Assembly (NCBI RefSeq): GCF_024700075.1
Contig: NZ_JAJONE010000001.1
Span: 1,640,001 to 1,704,000, forward strand
Direction of reading: 5' to 3'
DNA from: Hymenobacter sp. J193
Lineage (GTDB): Bacteria > Bacteroidota > Bacteroidia > Cytophagales > Hymenobacteraceae
Length of the DNA stretch: 64,000 nt
The position numbers and the translations under genes were made by a program. Below are positions 1 through 8,543 of the stretch, piece after piece. Below the pieces are notes generated by a model, which saw only the letters and a list, made by a program, of their open reading frames with translations, was not told the origin of the DNA and ran no database searches. Position 1 is the first letter of the stretch, and each line of letters begins with the position of its first letter.

Positions 1-168
1 AGAGATGCCCTGCCGCGTTCCGGTTTGGGAGTGCAAAAGTGCCGCTTCTCCTTCGCTTTTCCAAATGTAGTTTTATAATTTCCTAGATAGACTATCTGCT
101 TTGGTACTCAACACGAGATAGCACGGTTGCAGTAAACCGTTCTTTCTCAGCAGGAACTACTGTGTAAA
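1..168. other. Window edge, no gene seen
   Basis: No reading frame with recognisable protein features lies here. It is the sequence downstream of the minus-strand serine hydrolase gene, and I see no clear terminator hairpin in it. Confidence 0.4.
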
Positions 169-1479
169 TCAACGTACATCCTCTTTCAAAAAAAATTGCG
201 CTGCCTGTAATCTGAACAGATAGGGCCTTTTCTCTTCGTATTTCTGAATAGCCCGTCCTAGCTCAGCAAGAAAGGGCAGGCCAATACTCTCGTATTCGTA
301 GGTGCCATCGTTGAGAATATCATCCTTGTTTACATAGAGTACAGCGCTAAGTAAAAACTCCGTTTGTCGGGTTGCATTGGTGATATAGGCGACATCGGCC
401 AAGTAACCGTGAGACATACCTACTATATTATAGATGCGTAAATCGGATTGTGCTGGCTGGGCGGGTTGCCTACCATATACCAAGTACTTCTTAAAGGCAT
501 CGAAGTAGCGTGGACTCTTATATAATGAGAAACCCGAACCATGGGGCGTGCTGCGCAGGTAATAGCGCAGGAAGGCGTAATCATCGGGAGTAAGCTGCAG
601 GCGGGCTGTAGGCAGAGCTTCCTCAGGAAATAGAACGGCTTGCAGCAGATCGTGAACATTCTGCAGGGGCAAGTAATTAGCCGTAGTGAAGTCATAGGGT
701 TGTTGGATGAACTTGCCGCCGACGTAGTAGCCTTTCCCTTTGCGAACCTTCCCTAGCGGAAAAGTGAACGGCTGGGAATTGAAAGCTGCCGGTTGCTGAT
801 ATACGACGGCATCTGAAATGGCATCCAGGAACGTGATGGGGTTGGTGTGACGGTTGGCAGCAGTATCGCAAGGAGCAAAGCGCCGGGTGATACGGGCCTC
901 GGGGTAGCCCAGTGCGGCTAGTCGCTCGTTGAGGGGGCGCTGCCCCAGGAACTCATAGAGGCGGTTGTACGCCACATTGTCGCTGACGAGCAACATGCGC
1001 TTTATATAGTTACCGACGGTATTGACGCGGTCGGAATCAGCTGCGGGGACATATGGGGCAGGAGTCTGGCAACGGTAGGCGGTACCAGTAGCCATAGGGG
1101 TACGACGCGTGAGACCGGGTTTGTTGAGTTGGTTAAGCTTCTCGAGGGCCAGCGCGGCTACCGGCAACTTAACCAAGCTAGCAGGGTTGAAATACTGGCG
1201 GGCGTTCAGGCGGTAGTTATGCTGCACGAAATGCGGCTTTCCCTGCACATCACGGTTGATCTGGGTATAAATAATCTGCAGCTCGTATTGCTCTGCCTGC
1301 TCAGCAACCGGCCGTAGGCGCGGGTTGCTACGAAGCAGGCTATCCAGCAGTGGACTATTCGTAAGTGCTGTCGGCAGTGGAGCCACAGTAAGGCGTGGCT
1401 TCTTTTCTGCTCCAGCTGCTAACACCCAGCCCGGCAATAGCCCGCAACTCAGCCAAACTATGCGCAAGGTTGTCGTCAT
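169..1479 (-). CDS. Class A beta-lactamase-like serine hydrolase, exported
   Basis: A 436-residue protein with an N-terminal signal-like segment (hydrophobic residues 6-22, ending AAGA). It shows the active-site plan of penicillin-recognising serine hydrolases: SLVK at residues 101-104 (the SxxK nucleophile box, preceded by FNPA) and SDN at 166-168. A third box resembling K[ST]G is less clear; the stretch VGMSHGYLADVAYI near residue 355 sits where the family's beta3 strand would be, with MSHG instead of KTG. It is longer than a typical class A beta-lactamase (about 290 residues), so a peptidoglycan- or peptide-acting hydrolase is as likely as true resistance. It is monocistronic on the minus strand. 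I infer a periplasmic location. The fold assignment is confident, the substrate is not. Confidence 0.8.
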   Translation of the reverse strand: MTTTLRIVWLSCGLLPGWVLAAGAEKKPRLTVAPLPTALTNSPLLDSLLRSNPRLRPVAEQAEQYELQIIYTQINRDVQGKPHFVQHNYRLNARQYFNPASLVKLPVAALALEKLNQLNKPGLTRRTPMATGTAYRCQTPAPYVPAADSDRVNTVGNYIKRMLLVSDNVAYNRLYEFLGQRPLNERLAALGYPEARITRRFAPCDTAANRHTNPITFLDAISDAVVYQQPAAFNSQPFTFPLGKVRKGKGYYVGGKFIQQPYDFTTANYLPLQNVHDLLQAVLFPEEALPTARLQLTPDDYAFLRYYLRSTPHGSGFSLYKSPRYFDAFKKYLVYGRQPAQPAQSDLRIYNIVGMSHGYLADVAYITNATRQTEFLLSAVLYVNKDDILNDGTYEYESIGLPFLAELGRAIQKYEEKRPYLFRLQAAQFFLKEDVR

Positions 1480-1890
1480 CTGTAATCAACAGTAGATTGT
1501 TGCCTAAATCTACGTTGAAGCCTCTGTATTCGATCGTACTTAAGATGAATACAGCTCCCAGTATAGTTTGCTGAGCCTGCTCACCCCCGACCTGCAGCCA
1601 AAACGGTACCTAGACTGAAGGATGAGCTTTATGAATCAGGGGGATGGTATAACGGGAAGTGATGCACACAAAAACGCGTGATTGCAAAAGCCGCTTCTCA
1701 GAGGTCTTAAAGCAGCCACTGTCCGGAAAACCCTAATCATCTCCCTTTATACCACCGCCTAAATCAGTTAGTCTAGGCTCACAAGCACCCTGAAACAAAT
1801 AGTGTGACGTAGTGCTTACTAAACCCCGTAATTTACAGGATCAAACTACTATGCGTTTAATAGATAGAATTGGTATTAACTTCACTGAAG
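1480..1890. other. Intergenic region without a gene
   Basis: About 410 bases between two minus-strand genes. I find no convincing reading frame, no TAnnTTTG promoter on the minus strand and no strong hairpin. It marks the border between GC-rich backbone and the AT-rich formyltransferase/deacetylase pair. Confidence 0.4.
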
Positions 1891-2706
1891 CTAGTTTAAT
1901 GGCAGTATCTTATACTGACTACGTTTTTTTTCGAATTCCGGGCTATTCACCTGCCTGGAAAAGTTCTTGAAATTCTTTATCAAATTTATTTTTTGAGGCA
2001 GACCCCACATTTTGGTATAATACGTCTTGCCAACCCCTAACTCCTTCTGTGGTATAGAAGGGCATGTCTCTTTATTTTCTATAGCTCTTAGAATAGACCT
2101 GACATAAAGATCATGCGCATGATCCATCACTTTAACATGAACTTCGCTTAATGTTTCATTACCGGTGAAATCAACATAATCGGTAGCAATGATACTTCCA
2201 GTATCTATTCCTTCATCAATCCACATTGTAGTATTACCAATAAGATGTGGCTCATTGTTAGCAATACACCAGTTCGTGCAGTTCGGCCCTCCTTTGACGT
2301 AGGGTGAAAGACCGGTGTGCAAATTGACAACACCAATAGAAGCCTTAATATCAAACATATGTTTTTTCACCAGGCGGGTTCCTGACACTACAATAATATC
2401 AGGCTTATGGCTACGGGTAAATTCCAAGCATTCTTCGCTGTTGATATTCTCAACTTCTAGTATATCACAATCAGGAAGGCTAGGATATTTATTTTTATAT
2501 GCAGCCTGCATACTGTTCCATGATTCACCGACTTCTCGCAAAAATATTCTTTGATAAATTTTCTCGTAAAGCTTGGATGCCGTCATTTTCTCCGTTGACT
2601 TGCGCTTTTCGACTACGATAGCCTTAACCCGGTACGCTTCATTGACTTTATTGGCAAGGGCAACCTGATTGCCTTGCCCATTAATCCAGAGTACGATGTT
2701 TTTCAT
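1891..2706 (-). CDS. Formyltransferase-family protein (sugar N-formyltransferase-like)
   Basis: The 271 residues carry the formyltransferase N-terminal fold seen in methionyl-tRNA and GAR formyltransferases. The catalytic N-x-H is N128-L-H130 (VVNLHTGLSPYVKGGPN), and the Asp of the (L/I)DTG loop is D168 (DEGIDTGSI), giving the N-H-D triad. The enzyme should transfer a formyl group from 10-formyl-tetrahydrofolate to an amine. It lacks the long tRNA-binding C-terminal domain of Fmt. Its partner, a polysaccharide deacetylase gene whose stop codon lies 4 bases upstream, suggests that an amino sugar of a surface glycan is the acceptor; that is inference. The gene is clearly AT-richer than its neighbours, which suggests acquisition by transfer. 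Second of two genes in an operon. Confidence 0.75.
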   Translation of the reverse strand: MKNIVLWINGQGNQVALANKVNEAYRVKAIVVEKRKSTEKMTASKLYEKIYQRIFLREVGESWNSMQAAYKNKYPSLPDCDILEVENINSEECLEFTRSHKPDIIVVSGTRLVKKHMFDIKASIGVVNLHTGLSPYVKGGPNCTNWCIANNEPHLIGNTTMWIDEGIDTGSIIATDYVDFTGNETLSEVHVKVMDHAHDLYVRSILRAIENKETCPSIPQKELGVGKTYYTKMWGLPQKINLIKNFKNFSRQVNSPEFEKKRSQYKILPLN

Positions 2707-2710
2707 GAGC

Positions 2711-3652
2711 TTATCTTAGCATTTTAGTAAGGGTTTTCACCAACTCCAGGCTGCCATTAATACGGCTAAGGGTTTTCAACCAGCTTTCGTTGTAGAGTTC
2801 GGTTCTTGGAATAGCAAATATATCATCATTGCTAGTCTCATAAAATTTCTGATGAACTGCCAAACCCAACTTGTAGCCGGCTTTTTTGCTTAGCTCAATT
2901 GTTTCCTGCGTGTAGCTGCCGATAGGATAGCTAATGGCAAGTGGAGATTCACCTAGCGCCTTATGAATTTTGCTAGCAGATATCTCCAGCTCATTTGCTA
3001 CAATTGAACGATCTGCAATGGTGCCCAACATAGGGTGCGTATGAGAATGCGAACCTATTACGAAGCCAGCCGCCCGTAACTGCCGGACATCATCCCAATT
3101 CATCATAAGCTGAGGAACTTCTACATCATCGAAATTGCCCTCAATAACTGAGAGTATTTCCTCGCGTTGTACATGAGTTAATTTCTTCAGAAATGGCTTC
3201 AGCTTTTTTACATAGCTTATGCGCTCTGCTTTATTAGCCCACTTAGATACTCTCATGCCCTGCGGCAACGCAGCGTGCTGCAGGCTTATTGTAAGCTTGT
3301 TAGTGTGCTGAAACAAGTATTCCAGAACATAAGTCCAAGTAGGATAATTATTGTCGATAGATGATGTTACTACATAGAAGGAAGCCGGGCAGTTATATTT
3401 TGTTAGTATAGGTGCTGCATATTCGATATTATCTTTATATCCGTCATCAAATGATATAGTTGCAATGGGCCTCTTACTTTTTTGCTCATAGCCATTCAGA
3501 ACTATATCTTCGATAGTGCGAACTAAATATTTATCCGTTATATATTTAATTGTTTTATCAAACAACGCTACGTCCATAGGGTCCCACAGCGCATCACGTA
3601 CCGGGTTAACCCGATGAAAGAGAAAATTTTTTATTTTCATTGCAAAAAACAC
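2711..3652 (-). CDS. Polysaccharide deacetylase (NodB homology domain)
   Basis: A 313-residue NodB-family protein. Motif 1 is SFDDGYKDN with the metal and base aspartates at D69-D70; motif 2 is GSHSHTHP (the HxxxH metal ligands) near residue 200; SYPIGSYTQET near 245 corresponds to the R/G-x-P-Y motif region. The family removes N- or O-acetyl groups from glycans using a divalent metal. No signal peptide is visible, so it may act on a lipid-linked or cytoplasmic glycan precursor. The reading frame opens with GTG at 3652; an ATG four codons in (3640) is an equally good start. It is first in a two-gene, AT-rich operon with the formyltransferase, and together they look like a transferred glycan-modifying pair. 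Confidence 0.85.
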   Translation of the reverse strand: MFFAMKIKNFLFHRVNPVRDALWDPMDVALFDKTIKYITDKYLVRTIEDIVLNGYEQKSKRPIATISFDDGYKDNIEYAAPILTKYNCPASFYVVTSSIDNNYPTWTYVLEYLFQHTNKLTISLQHAALPQGMRVSKWANKAERISYVKKLKPFLKKLTHVQREEILSVIEGNFDDVEVPQLMMNWDDVRQLRAAGFVIGSHSHTHPMLGTIADRSIVANELEISASKIHKALGESPLAISYPIGSYTQETIELSKKAGYKLGLAVHQKFYETSNDDIFAIPRTELYNESWLKTLSRINGSLELVKTLTKMLR

Positions 3653-3815
3653 ACAAAATTTAAACCAAAACCTTACTAAATACTTGTACAGCTATATTTT
3701 CAGCTTCTAGCTTACCATAGCTTGTACACAGCATCAGAAGATTGGTTAAGCAATATTCCCGCCAGAACGCCTGAATGTATACGTACATACTATACCTAGT
3801 ATATACCCCATAATC

Positions 3816-3855
3816 AATAAGTGGTGGCCTGAGCAATTTCAGGCCACCACTTATT
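3816..3855 (-). terminator. Terminator hairpin downstream of ahcY
   Basis: A perfect 17-bp inverted repeat (arms 3816-3832 and 3839-3855) with a 6-base loop, 14 bases after the ahcY stop codon. The minus-strand 3' side is AT-rich. It separates ahcY from the deacetylase operon. Confidence 0.8.
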
Positions 3856-3869
3856 ACGGCAGTACCAGT

Positions 3870-5189
3870 TTAGTAACGGTACAGATCTGACTTGAACGGT
3901 CCCTGAACATCAACTCCAATATAGCTGGCCTGCTTGGGTTTCAGTTCATCCAGTTCTACACCGATTTTGGCGAGGTGCAAGCGGGCTACTTTCTCATCGA
4001 GGTGCTTGGGCAGCGTGTACACCTTGTTCTCGTAGGCGGCGGCGTTTTGCCACAATTCCAGTTGCGCCAGCGTCTGGTTGGTGAAGGAGTTTGACATCAC
4101 GAACGATGGGTGGCCGGTAGCACAGCCCAAGTTCACGAGGCGACCTTCGGCAAGGATAATCACCTCTTTGCCATCGATAGTATACAGGTCAACCTGCGGC
4201 TTTACTGTGTCCTTGGTGTGGCCATAGTTTTTGTTGAGCCATGCCATGTCGATTTCATCGTCGAAGTGGCCGATGTTGCAGACAATAGCTTTATCCTTGA
4301 GGGCACGGAAGTGCTGCTCGGTGATGATGTCGCAGTTGCCGGTGGCAGTCACCACGATATCGGCTTCCTTGATGGCGTTTTCCATCTTCTTCACCGCGTA
4401 GCCGTCCATAGCAGCCTGCAGGGCGCAGATGGGGTCGATTTCCGTGACAATGACGCGGGCACCGGCACCGCGCAGCGAAGCCGCCGTGCCTTTTCCTACG
4501 TCGCCGTAGCCGGCTACCACGGCAATTTTGCCGGCCATCATCACGTCGGTAGCCCGACGGATGGCATCCACGGCCGACTCTTTGCAGCCGTATTTGTTAT
4601 CGAACTTCGACTTGGTTACCGAGTCGTTGATGTTGAAGGCAGGCATGGGCAGTGTACCGGCTTTCACGCGGTCCATCAGGCGCAGCACACCCGTGGTAGT
4701 TTCCTCCGAAATGCCTTTGATGCCAGCAGCCAGTTCGGGATACTGATTCAACACCATATTGGTCAGGTCGCCACCATCATCCAGAATCATATTCAGGGGT
4801 TGACGCTCCTGGCCAAACCACAGCGTCTGCTCGATGCACCAGTTGAACTCTTCCTCATTCATACCCTTCCAGGCATAAACCGGGATGCCAGCAGCGGCAA
4901 TAGCGGCAGCGGCGTGGTCCTGGGTAGAGAAGATATTGCAGGACGACCAGGTAACCTCGGCGCCCAACTCTTTAAGAGTTTCGATGAGCACTGCCGTCTG
5001 GATGGTCATGTGCAGGCAGCCGGCAACGCGGGCCCCGGCCAGCGGCTTGCTGGCGCCATACTCGGTGCGCAACGCCATCAGACCCGGCATCTCGGCTTCG
5101 GCCAAACGAATTTCCTTGCGGCCCCACTCGGCCAGTGACATGTCTTTTACTTTGTACGGAACGTAAGCCGTGGTCTTGGTATCCACCAT
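3870..5189 (-). CDS. ahcY: Adenosylhomocysteinase (S-adenosylhomocysteine hydrolase)
   Basis: A 439-residue cytoplasmic enzyme that splits S-adenosylhomocysteine to adenosine and homocysteine, clearing the product inhibitor of methyltransferases. The whole family pattern is present: [14 protein letters not shown] near residue 85-99, the catalytic region [13 protein letters not shown] near 186-198, the NAD-binding GYGDVGKG at 227-234, [15 protein letters not shown], and the conserved C-terminus KSDLYRY. The length is that of bacterial enzymes. ATG at 5189 follows a TAnnTTTG promoter by about 30 bases. A monocistronic unit ended by a strong hairpin. Function is secure. Confidence 0.98.
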   Translation of the reverse strand: MVDTKTTAYVPYKVKDMSLAEWGRKEIRLAEAEMPGLMALRTEYGASKPLAGARVAGCLHMTIQTAVLIETLKELGAEVTWSSCNIFSTQDHAAAAIAAAGIPVYAWKGMNEEEFNWCIEQTLWFGQERQPLNMILDDGGDLTNMVLNQYPELAAGIKGISEETTTGVLRLMDRVKAGTLPMPAFNINDSVTKSKFDNKYGCKESAVDAIRRATDVMMAGKIAVVAGYGDVGKGTAASLRGAGARVIVTEIDPICALQAAMDGYAVKKMENAIKEADIVVTATGNCDIITEQHFRALKDKAIVCNIGHFDDEIDMAWLNKNYGHTKDTVKPQVDLYTIDGKEVIILAEGRLVNLGCATGHPSFVMSNSFTNQTLAQLELWQNAAAYENKVYTLPKHLDEKVARLHLAKIGVELDELKPKQASYIGVDVQGPFKSDLYRY

Positions 5190-5217
5190 GATGCAGAAAG
5201 AATTTGCGAATCAACAG

Positions 5218-5225
5218 CAAAGGTA
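5218..5225 (-). promoter_or_regulatory. TAnnTTTG (-7) promoter element for ahcY
   Basis: On the minus strand the element reads TACCTTTG, matching the Bacteroidota -7 consensus, 29 bases before the ahcY ATG, giving a short leader. The rest of the 5190-5549 interval holds no gene that I can support. Confidence 0.6.
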
Positions 5226-5549
5226 GCCAATTTGTTAGGTAGTTAAACCCTTTATTGACGGTTGATACGGTCAAAACCCGTTTCTTTGCTCCGTTTGTAA
5301 AAGCCATTGCCGCAACATTATACCAACCGGTGAATAGTGAGCGTTAAGTAGCTCTATTTCATAGCTGTGTTCGGGTCATTTTGGCAGCAAAATAGCATTT
5401 GAAGATTAAGTCCAAACCATACTCAAATATGTTTAATTACATATAATTGTTTTATATACTATTGAGTGAACGTTCGTTAGGGTAGTTCTGTTGGCCCCGT
5501 AACAAAGATTTTTAGGCCGTTACTGTATACATAGTAACGCGCTTATTCT

Positions 5550-5557
5550 TAAATTTG
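5550..5557 (+). promoter_or_regulatory. TAnnTTTG promoter element for the 5562 gene
   Basis: TAAATTTG ends 4 bases before the ATG at 5562. Transcription normally starts a few bases after this element, so the mRNA would have almost no leader. Confidence 0.5.
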
Positions 5558-5561
5558 TACT

Positions 5562-6155
5562 ATGCACACCACGACCAAAATCACCTTGCGCTTTTTTACG
5601 GCTCTTCTGCTCCTGCTGGCACTGTCAGTTTCCGGGCTGCGGGCGCAATCGGGCACCACTATTCAGTTGAGCCCCGAAGATCAGGAACGCAGCTATAATG
5701 GCTCACAGAAGAATTTCTTCTTCCAGGCCGATGGCGAAAAAGACTATCTGAATGCTGGCTTCTTTGGGCAGCACCTGCGCCCCTACGTGGCCGGCAATGC
5801 CCAGGCCATAGAGCACCTGAATGACTACCGCCGACAGAAGTGGATGCACTTAGGCGAGCGGGCGGTGTTTCTGGGGGCGCTGGGTTTCTACGGCCAGCAG
5901 GTGCTGGCCCGGGACGAGCGGCAGTACTTCAACAACGCGCAGAAGGGCGCTCTTGGCGTGGCAGCCGTGAGCCTGCTGGCTAATATCCTTATCAACCGCA
6001 ATACCAACTGGCATTTTCGCCAAGCAGTAGAGGCGCAGAATGCTACGCTGCCGGCCGCTCGTGCCGGGGCCTGGCAGCGCATGCAGCCCACCAACGTAGG
6101 CGTGGCAACTTTCAGCGGAAAACCACAGCTGCTGCTGACTTGGTCGCTCCGCTAA
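5562..6155 (+). CDS. Hypothetical exported protein
   Basis: A 197-residue protein that I do not recognise. Residues 8-28 form a signal peptide ending at GLRAQ|SG. The mature part has a soluble start (about 30-95), then two apolar stretches (AVFLGALGFYGQQVLA near 100-115 and GALGVAAVSLLANILI near 128-143) that could be membrane helices or buried strands, and a C-terminus ending in aromatic/aliphatic strand-like residues (PQLLLTWSLR), a little like the last strand of an outer-membrane beta-barrel. The ATG at 5562 is right behind a TAnnTTTG promoter, which supports this start. A perfect hairpin terminator follows. Monocistronic; envelope location inferred. Confidence 0.7.
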   Translation: MHTTTKITLRFFTALLLLLALSVSGLRAQSGTTIQLSPEDQERSYNGSQKNFFFQADGEKDYLNAGFFGQHLRPYVAGNAQAIEHLNDYRRQKWMHLGERAVFLGALGFYGQQVLARDERQYFNNAQKGALGVAAVSLLANILINRNTNWHFRQAVEAQNATLPAARAGAWQRMQPTNVGVATFSGKPQLLLTWSLR

Positions 6156-6204
6156 CGTAACTTGCGGCTGGGTTTTCCGTCTTAGCGGAAAGCCTGGTCT
6201 GGTG

Positions 6205-6230
6205 CCCACCCCAGCCGGGTGGGCTTTTTC
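6205..6230 (+). terminator. Rho-independent terminator
   Basis: Perfect 7-bp stem CCCACCC/GGGTGGG (6205-6211 and 6217-6223), 5-base loop, then CTTTTTC. It ends the 5562 gene and shows that the methyltransferase cannot sensibly begin at the upstream GTG (6202), which lies at the hairpin's base. Confidence 0.8.
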
Positions 6231-6237
6231 TTTGCCT

Positions 6238-7440
6238 GTGGATATTCAACCCGATTTCGCGGGCCTGTCGGACGCGGCCCGCACCTATATTGCGCAGCAC
6301 CTGCACGACGACCCGGCCAAGCTGGCGCTGCAGGCCCGGCGCCACCCGGGCCTGCCGGTGCCGGAACTGGTACGCCAGATTCAGGCCCGCCAGAAAGCCC
6401 GCACTAAATTGCCTGCCTGGGCCGATGACACCAAGCTGATTTTCCCCCCAGCCTTATCGGTAGAACAGGCTTCCTCCGACCGCACGGCCGCGTTCAAGGC
6501 CTCGTTGGTACGCGGTGCGCGGCTGGCTGACCTGACGGGCGGCTTTGGAGTGGATGCCAGTCATTTTGCCCGGCAGGTAGCCGATGTGCACTACGTGGAG
6601 CGCAATGCTTCGCTGGCCGCCGTAGTGGAGTATAATCTGCGCCAATTGGGTATTGGGAACGTGCACGTGCACGCCGCCGACGCGGTGAGCTTCCTGAAAA
6701 GCACCGAACTCGCCTTCGACTGGCTGTACCTCGACCCGGCCCGGCGCGATACCGCCGCGCGCAAGATCTACCGGCTGCAGGACTGTGAGCCTGACGTAGT
6801 GAAGCTGCTGCCCCTGCTGCTGCACAAAAGTCAGCGAGTGCTACTAAAGACTTCACCGATGCTCGATATTGAGCTGGCAGTGCAGGAGTTGGGCCACGTG
6901 CGGCGCCTGTGGGTGGTGGCTGTAGACAATGAGTGCAAGGAAGTGCTGTATGAGCTGGGTCAGGAAGCCGCCATCGACCCGGAGCGGCTGACAGTGAACC
7001 TGCGGCGGGACGGCACCCAGCAGGAATTCCGGCTGAACCGGGCACGCGAAGCCCGAGCCATTCCGCGCTACGCCGAGCCGCAGCAGTACCTTTATGAGCC
7101 CAACAGCGCTATTCTTAAAGCTGGTGGCTTCCGCAGTATCGGCACGGCTTTCGAGCTGCTGAAGCTGCACCAACATAGCCACCTGTACACGTCGGATACA
7201 CTACGCGCCGAGTTCCCAGGTCGCGTTTTCCGCATCCGGGCCGTGGAGAAATACGACGGCGGGGCGCTGAAAGCCTACCTTGGCCCCGAGGCCCGTGCCC
7301 ACGTCACGACCCGCAACTTCCCCGATTCGGTGGCTGATTTCCGCTACCGCACTGGCATCCGCGAAGGCGGGGACCTGTACCTGTTCGCTACCACCAACCT
7401 GGAAGGCCGGCTGGTGGTGTTGGTATGTGAGAAGCTGTGA
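6238..7440 (+). CDS. Class I SAM-dependent methyltransferase, PG_1098/THUMP-like type
   Basis: A Bacteroidota-typical enzyme of about 400 residues. Numbered from the upstream in-frame GTG at 6202, the Rossmann SAM site is DLTGGFGVDASHFA near 108-121, with YVERN as motif II and the substrate/catalytic motif LYLDPARRD near 175. The C-terminal half (from about 290) matches the THUMP-like/ferredoxin-like tail of PG_1098 relatives. The substrate is not established; an RNA is likely by analogy. I put the start at GTG 6238 (reading MDIQPDFAGLSD), because the frame's earlier GTG at 6202 sits at the base of the preceding gene's terminator hairpin. Convergent with the mpg gene. Confidence 0.8.
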   Translation: MDIQPDFAGLSDAARTYIAQHLHDDPAKLALQARRHPGLPVPELVRQIQARQKARTKLPAWADDTKLIFPPALSVEQASSDRTAAFKASLVRGARLADLTGGFGVDASHFARQVADVHYVERNASLAAVVEYNLRQLGIGNVHVHAADAVSFLKSTELAFDWLYLDPARRDTAARKIYRLQDCEPDVVKLLPLLLHKSQRVLLKTSPMLDIELAVQELGHVRRLWVVAVDNECKEVLYELGQEAAIDPERLTVNLRRDGTQQEFRLNRAREARAIPRYAEPQQYLYEPNSAILKAGGFRSIGTAFELLKLHQHSHLYTSDTLRAEFPGRVFRIRAVEKYDGGALKAYLGPEARAHVTTRNFPDSVADFRYRTGIREGGDLYLFATTNLEGRLVVLVCEKL

Positions 7441-7521
7441 AATAGTGCGACTGACGGTCTGATCGGACTTCTTGCGCAGACCGCACCAGCGGAACGTCAA
7501 ACTCACCATTTCACAGCTTTA

Positions 7522-8121
7522 CTACTTTGCCGGGCTAGTCCAGGGGCTGCCATGCAGGCGAAAACGCCAGGGAAGGGCGGCATCATCCCCGGCATAGTCG
7601 ATACCAACGCGGGGCGATGCTAGAACTTGGTCGGCCGCCACGGGCTCATTGCGGTCTTCGAGCCAGATTTCGGGCCCGGTGAGTGGCGTGCTGTAGCTCC
7701 GGGTGCTGATGCCTAGGGCCTGAGTGAGCAAGCCAGGGCCGCCGGTGAGGTTACGCTGCACCTGCGTGAGGCCCCGGCGCAGCTGCATTTCCGCTATACC
7801 GTGCGTTGGTTCTAGGCCCCGAATAAGAACGGCATCGGCCTTGCCGGCTTCGTTGGTAATGATATTAAACAAGGTGTAGCGACCGTAAATCAGGTAGGCA
7901 TATGTCACGCCGCCGGCCTCGTACATGATGCGCGTACGCGCGGTGAACCGCCCCAGGTGCGAGTGACAGGCTTGGTCGCCGATGTGCGCGTAGGCTTCCG
8001 TTTCCACAATGCGCCCGCCGGTGAGTTGTCCGTCGAAACGAGTAAACAGATACTTGCCGAGCATATCCCGGGCAAGGGCTACTACATCGGGCTGCTGGTA
8101 GTATGATAAAGGCAGAATCAT
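7522..8121 (-). CDS. mpg: DNA-3-methyladenine glycosylase (AAG/MPG family)
   Basis: A 199-residue base-excision-repair glycosylase that removes alkylated purines from DNA. Family landmarks: ALARDMLGKYL near the N-terminus, GGRIVETEAYAHIGDQACHSHLG (split by family convention into the VETEAY catalytic-glutamate motif and the DxACH motif), RTRIMYEAGGVTYAYLIYGRY, and NLTGGPGLLTQALGI. Length fits the bacterial family. Start ATG 8121; its neighbour across the start is the divergent B12 riboswitch unit. Monocistronic. Confident. Confidence 0.95.
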   Translation of the reverse strand: MILPLSYYQQPDVVALARDMLGKYLFTRFDGQLTGGRIVETEAYAHIGDQACHSHLGRFTARTRIMYEAGGVTYAYLIYGRYTLFNIITNEAGKADAVLIRGLEPTHGIAEMQLRRGLTQVQRNLTGGPGLLTQALGISTRSYSTPLTGPEIWLEDRNEPVAADQVLASPRVGIDYAGDDAALPWRFRLHGSPWTSPAK

Positions 8122-8175
8122 GCCTTGGTATACGCATAGCCAGCACTGGGGCTGCTATCATTCGGGCAGGACGCG

Positions 8176-8183
8176 TATCTTTG
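8176..8183 (+). promoter_or_regulatory. TAnnTTTG promoter of the B12 uptake unit
   Basis: TATCTTTG lies immediately upstream of the cobalamin riboswitch, so transcripts would begin at about the first base of the aptamer. No clear -33 TTG is seen. Confidence 0.6.
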
Positions 8184-8189
8184 TCCCGT

Positions 8190-8385
8190 AACGGTGGCCG
8201 GACTCCAATTGCGGAGCGAGGCTGAAAAGGGAATCCGGTTCAATTCCGGAGCTGTCCCCGCAACTGTACGCTTCATGAGTTTGGCGCGCCCCGGCTGCCA
8301 CTGTTTCGATAACCGCTACTTACAGCGGCCAGAGAAATGGGAAGGCGGCGCGCCGGAAGCAAGCCAGGAGACCTGCCGCTACAGT
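8190..8385 (+). promoter_or_regulatory. Cobalamin riboswitch
   Basis: All conserved blocks of the B12 aptamer are present in order: GCGAGGCTGAAAAGGGAA (8215-8232), CCGGTTCAATTCCGG, the B12-box-proximal GCTGTCCCCGCAACTGT (8252-8268), and GCAAGCCAGGAGACCTGCC near the 3' end (8359-8377). Paired GGCGCGCC blocks near 8283 and 8347 close the variable stem. In this family cobalamin binding shuts down expression. It controls the adjacent BtuB-like receptor gene and probably the lipoprotein after it. Confidence 0.95.
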
Positions 8386-8430
8386 ACCATGTTCAGCGCC
8401 CGCGGAGGACGGACGGAGAATGAATGCAGT

Positions 8431-8446
8431 GGCCGCTTCGGCGGCC
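8431..8446 (+). terminator. Hairpin in the riboswitch leader, possible expression platform
   Basis: GGCCGC-TTCG-GCGGCC, a perfect 6-bp stem with a stable UUCG-type tetraloop, about 45 bases after the aptamer and followed by GGTTTCCCTGTTTT. The T-tract is poor, so it may be a transcript-folding element and not a true terminator. The rest of 8122-8543 is leader without a gene. Confidence 0.35.
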
Positions 8447-8543
8447 GGTTTCCCTGTTTTCGGCCTCGGCTTCGGAGGTTTGCAGCTTTGGCTGCCAGCT
8501 ACCGGAGTTTTGAACTGAATTTTCCTATGGAAATTTAGTTCGG

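Noticed and set aside
6202..6237. Upstream GTG start for the methyltransferase
   Set aside because: It sits at the base of the preceding gene's terminator hairpin; GTG 6238 is the better start.
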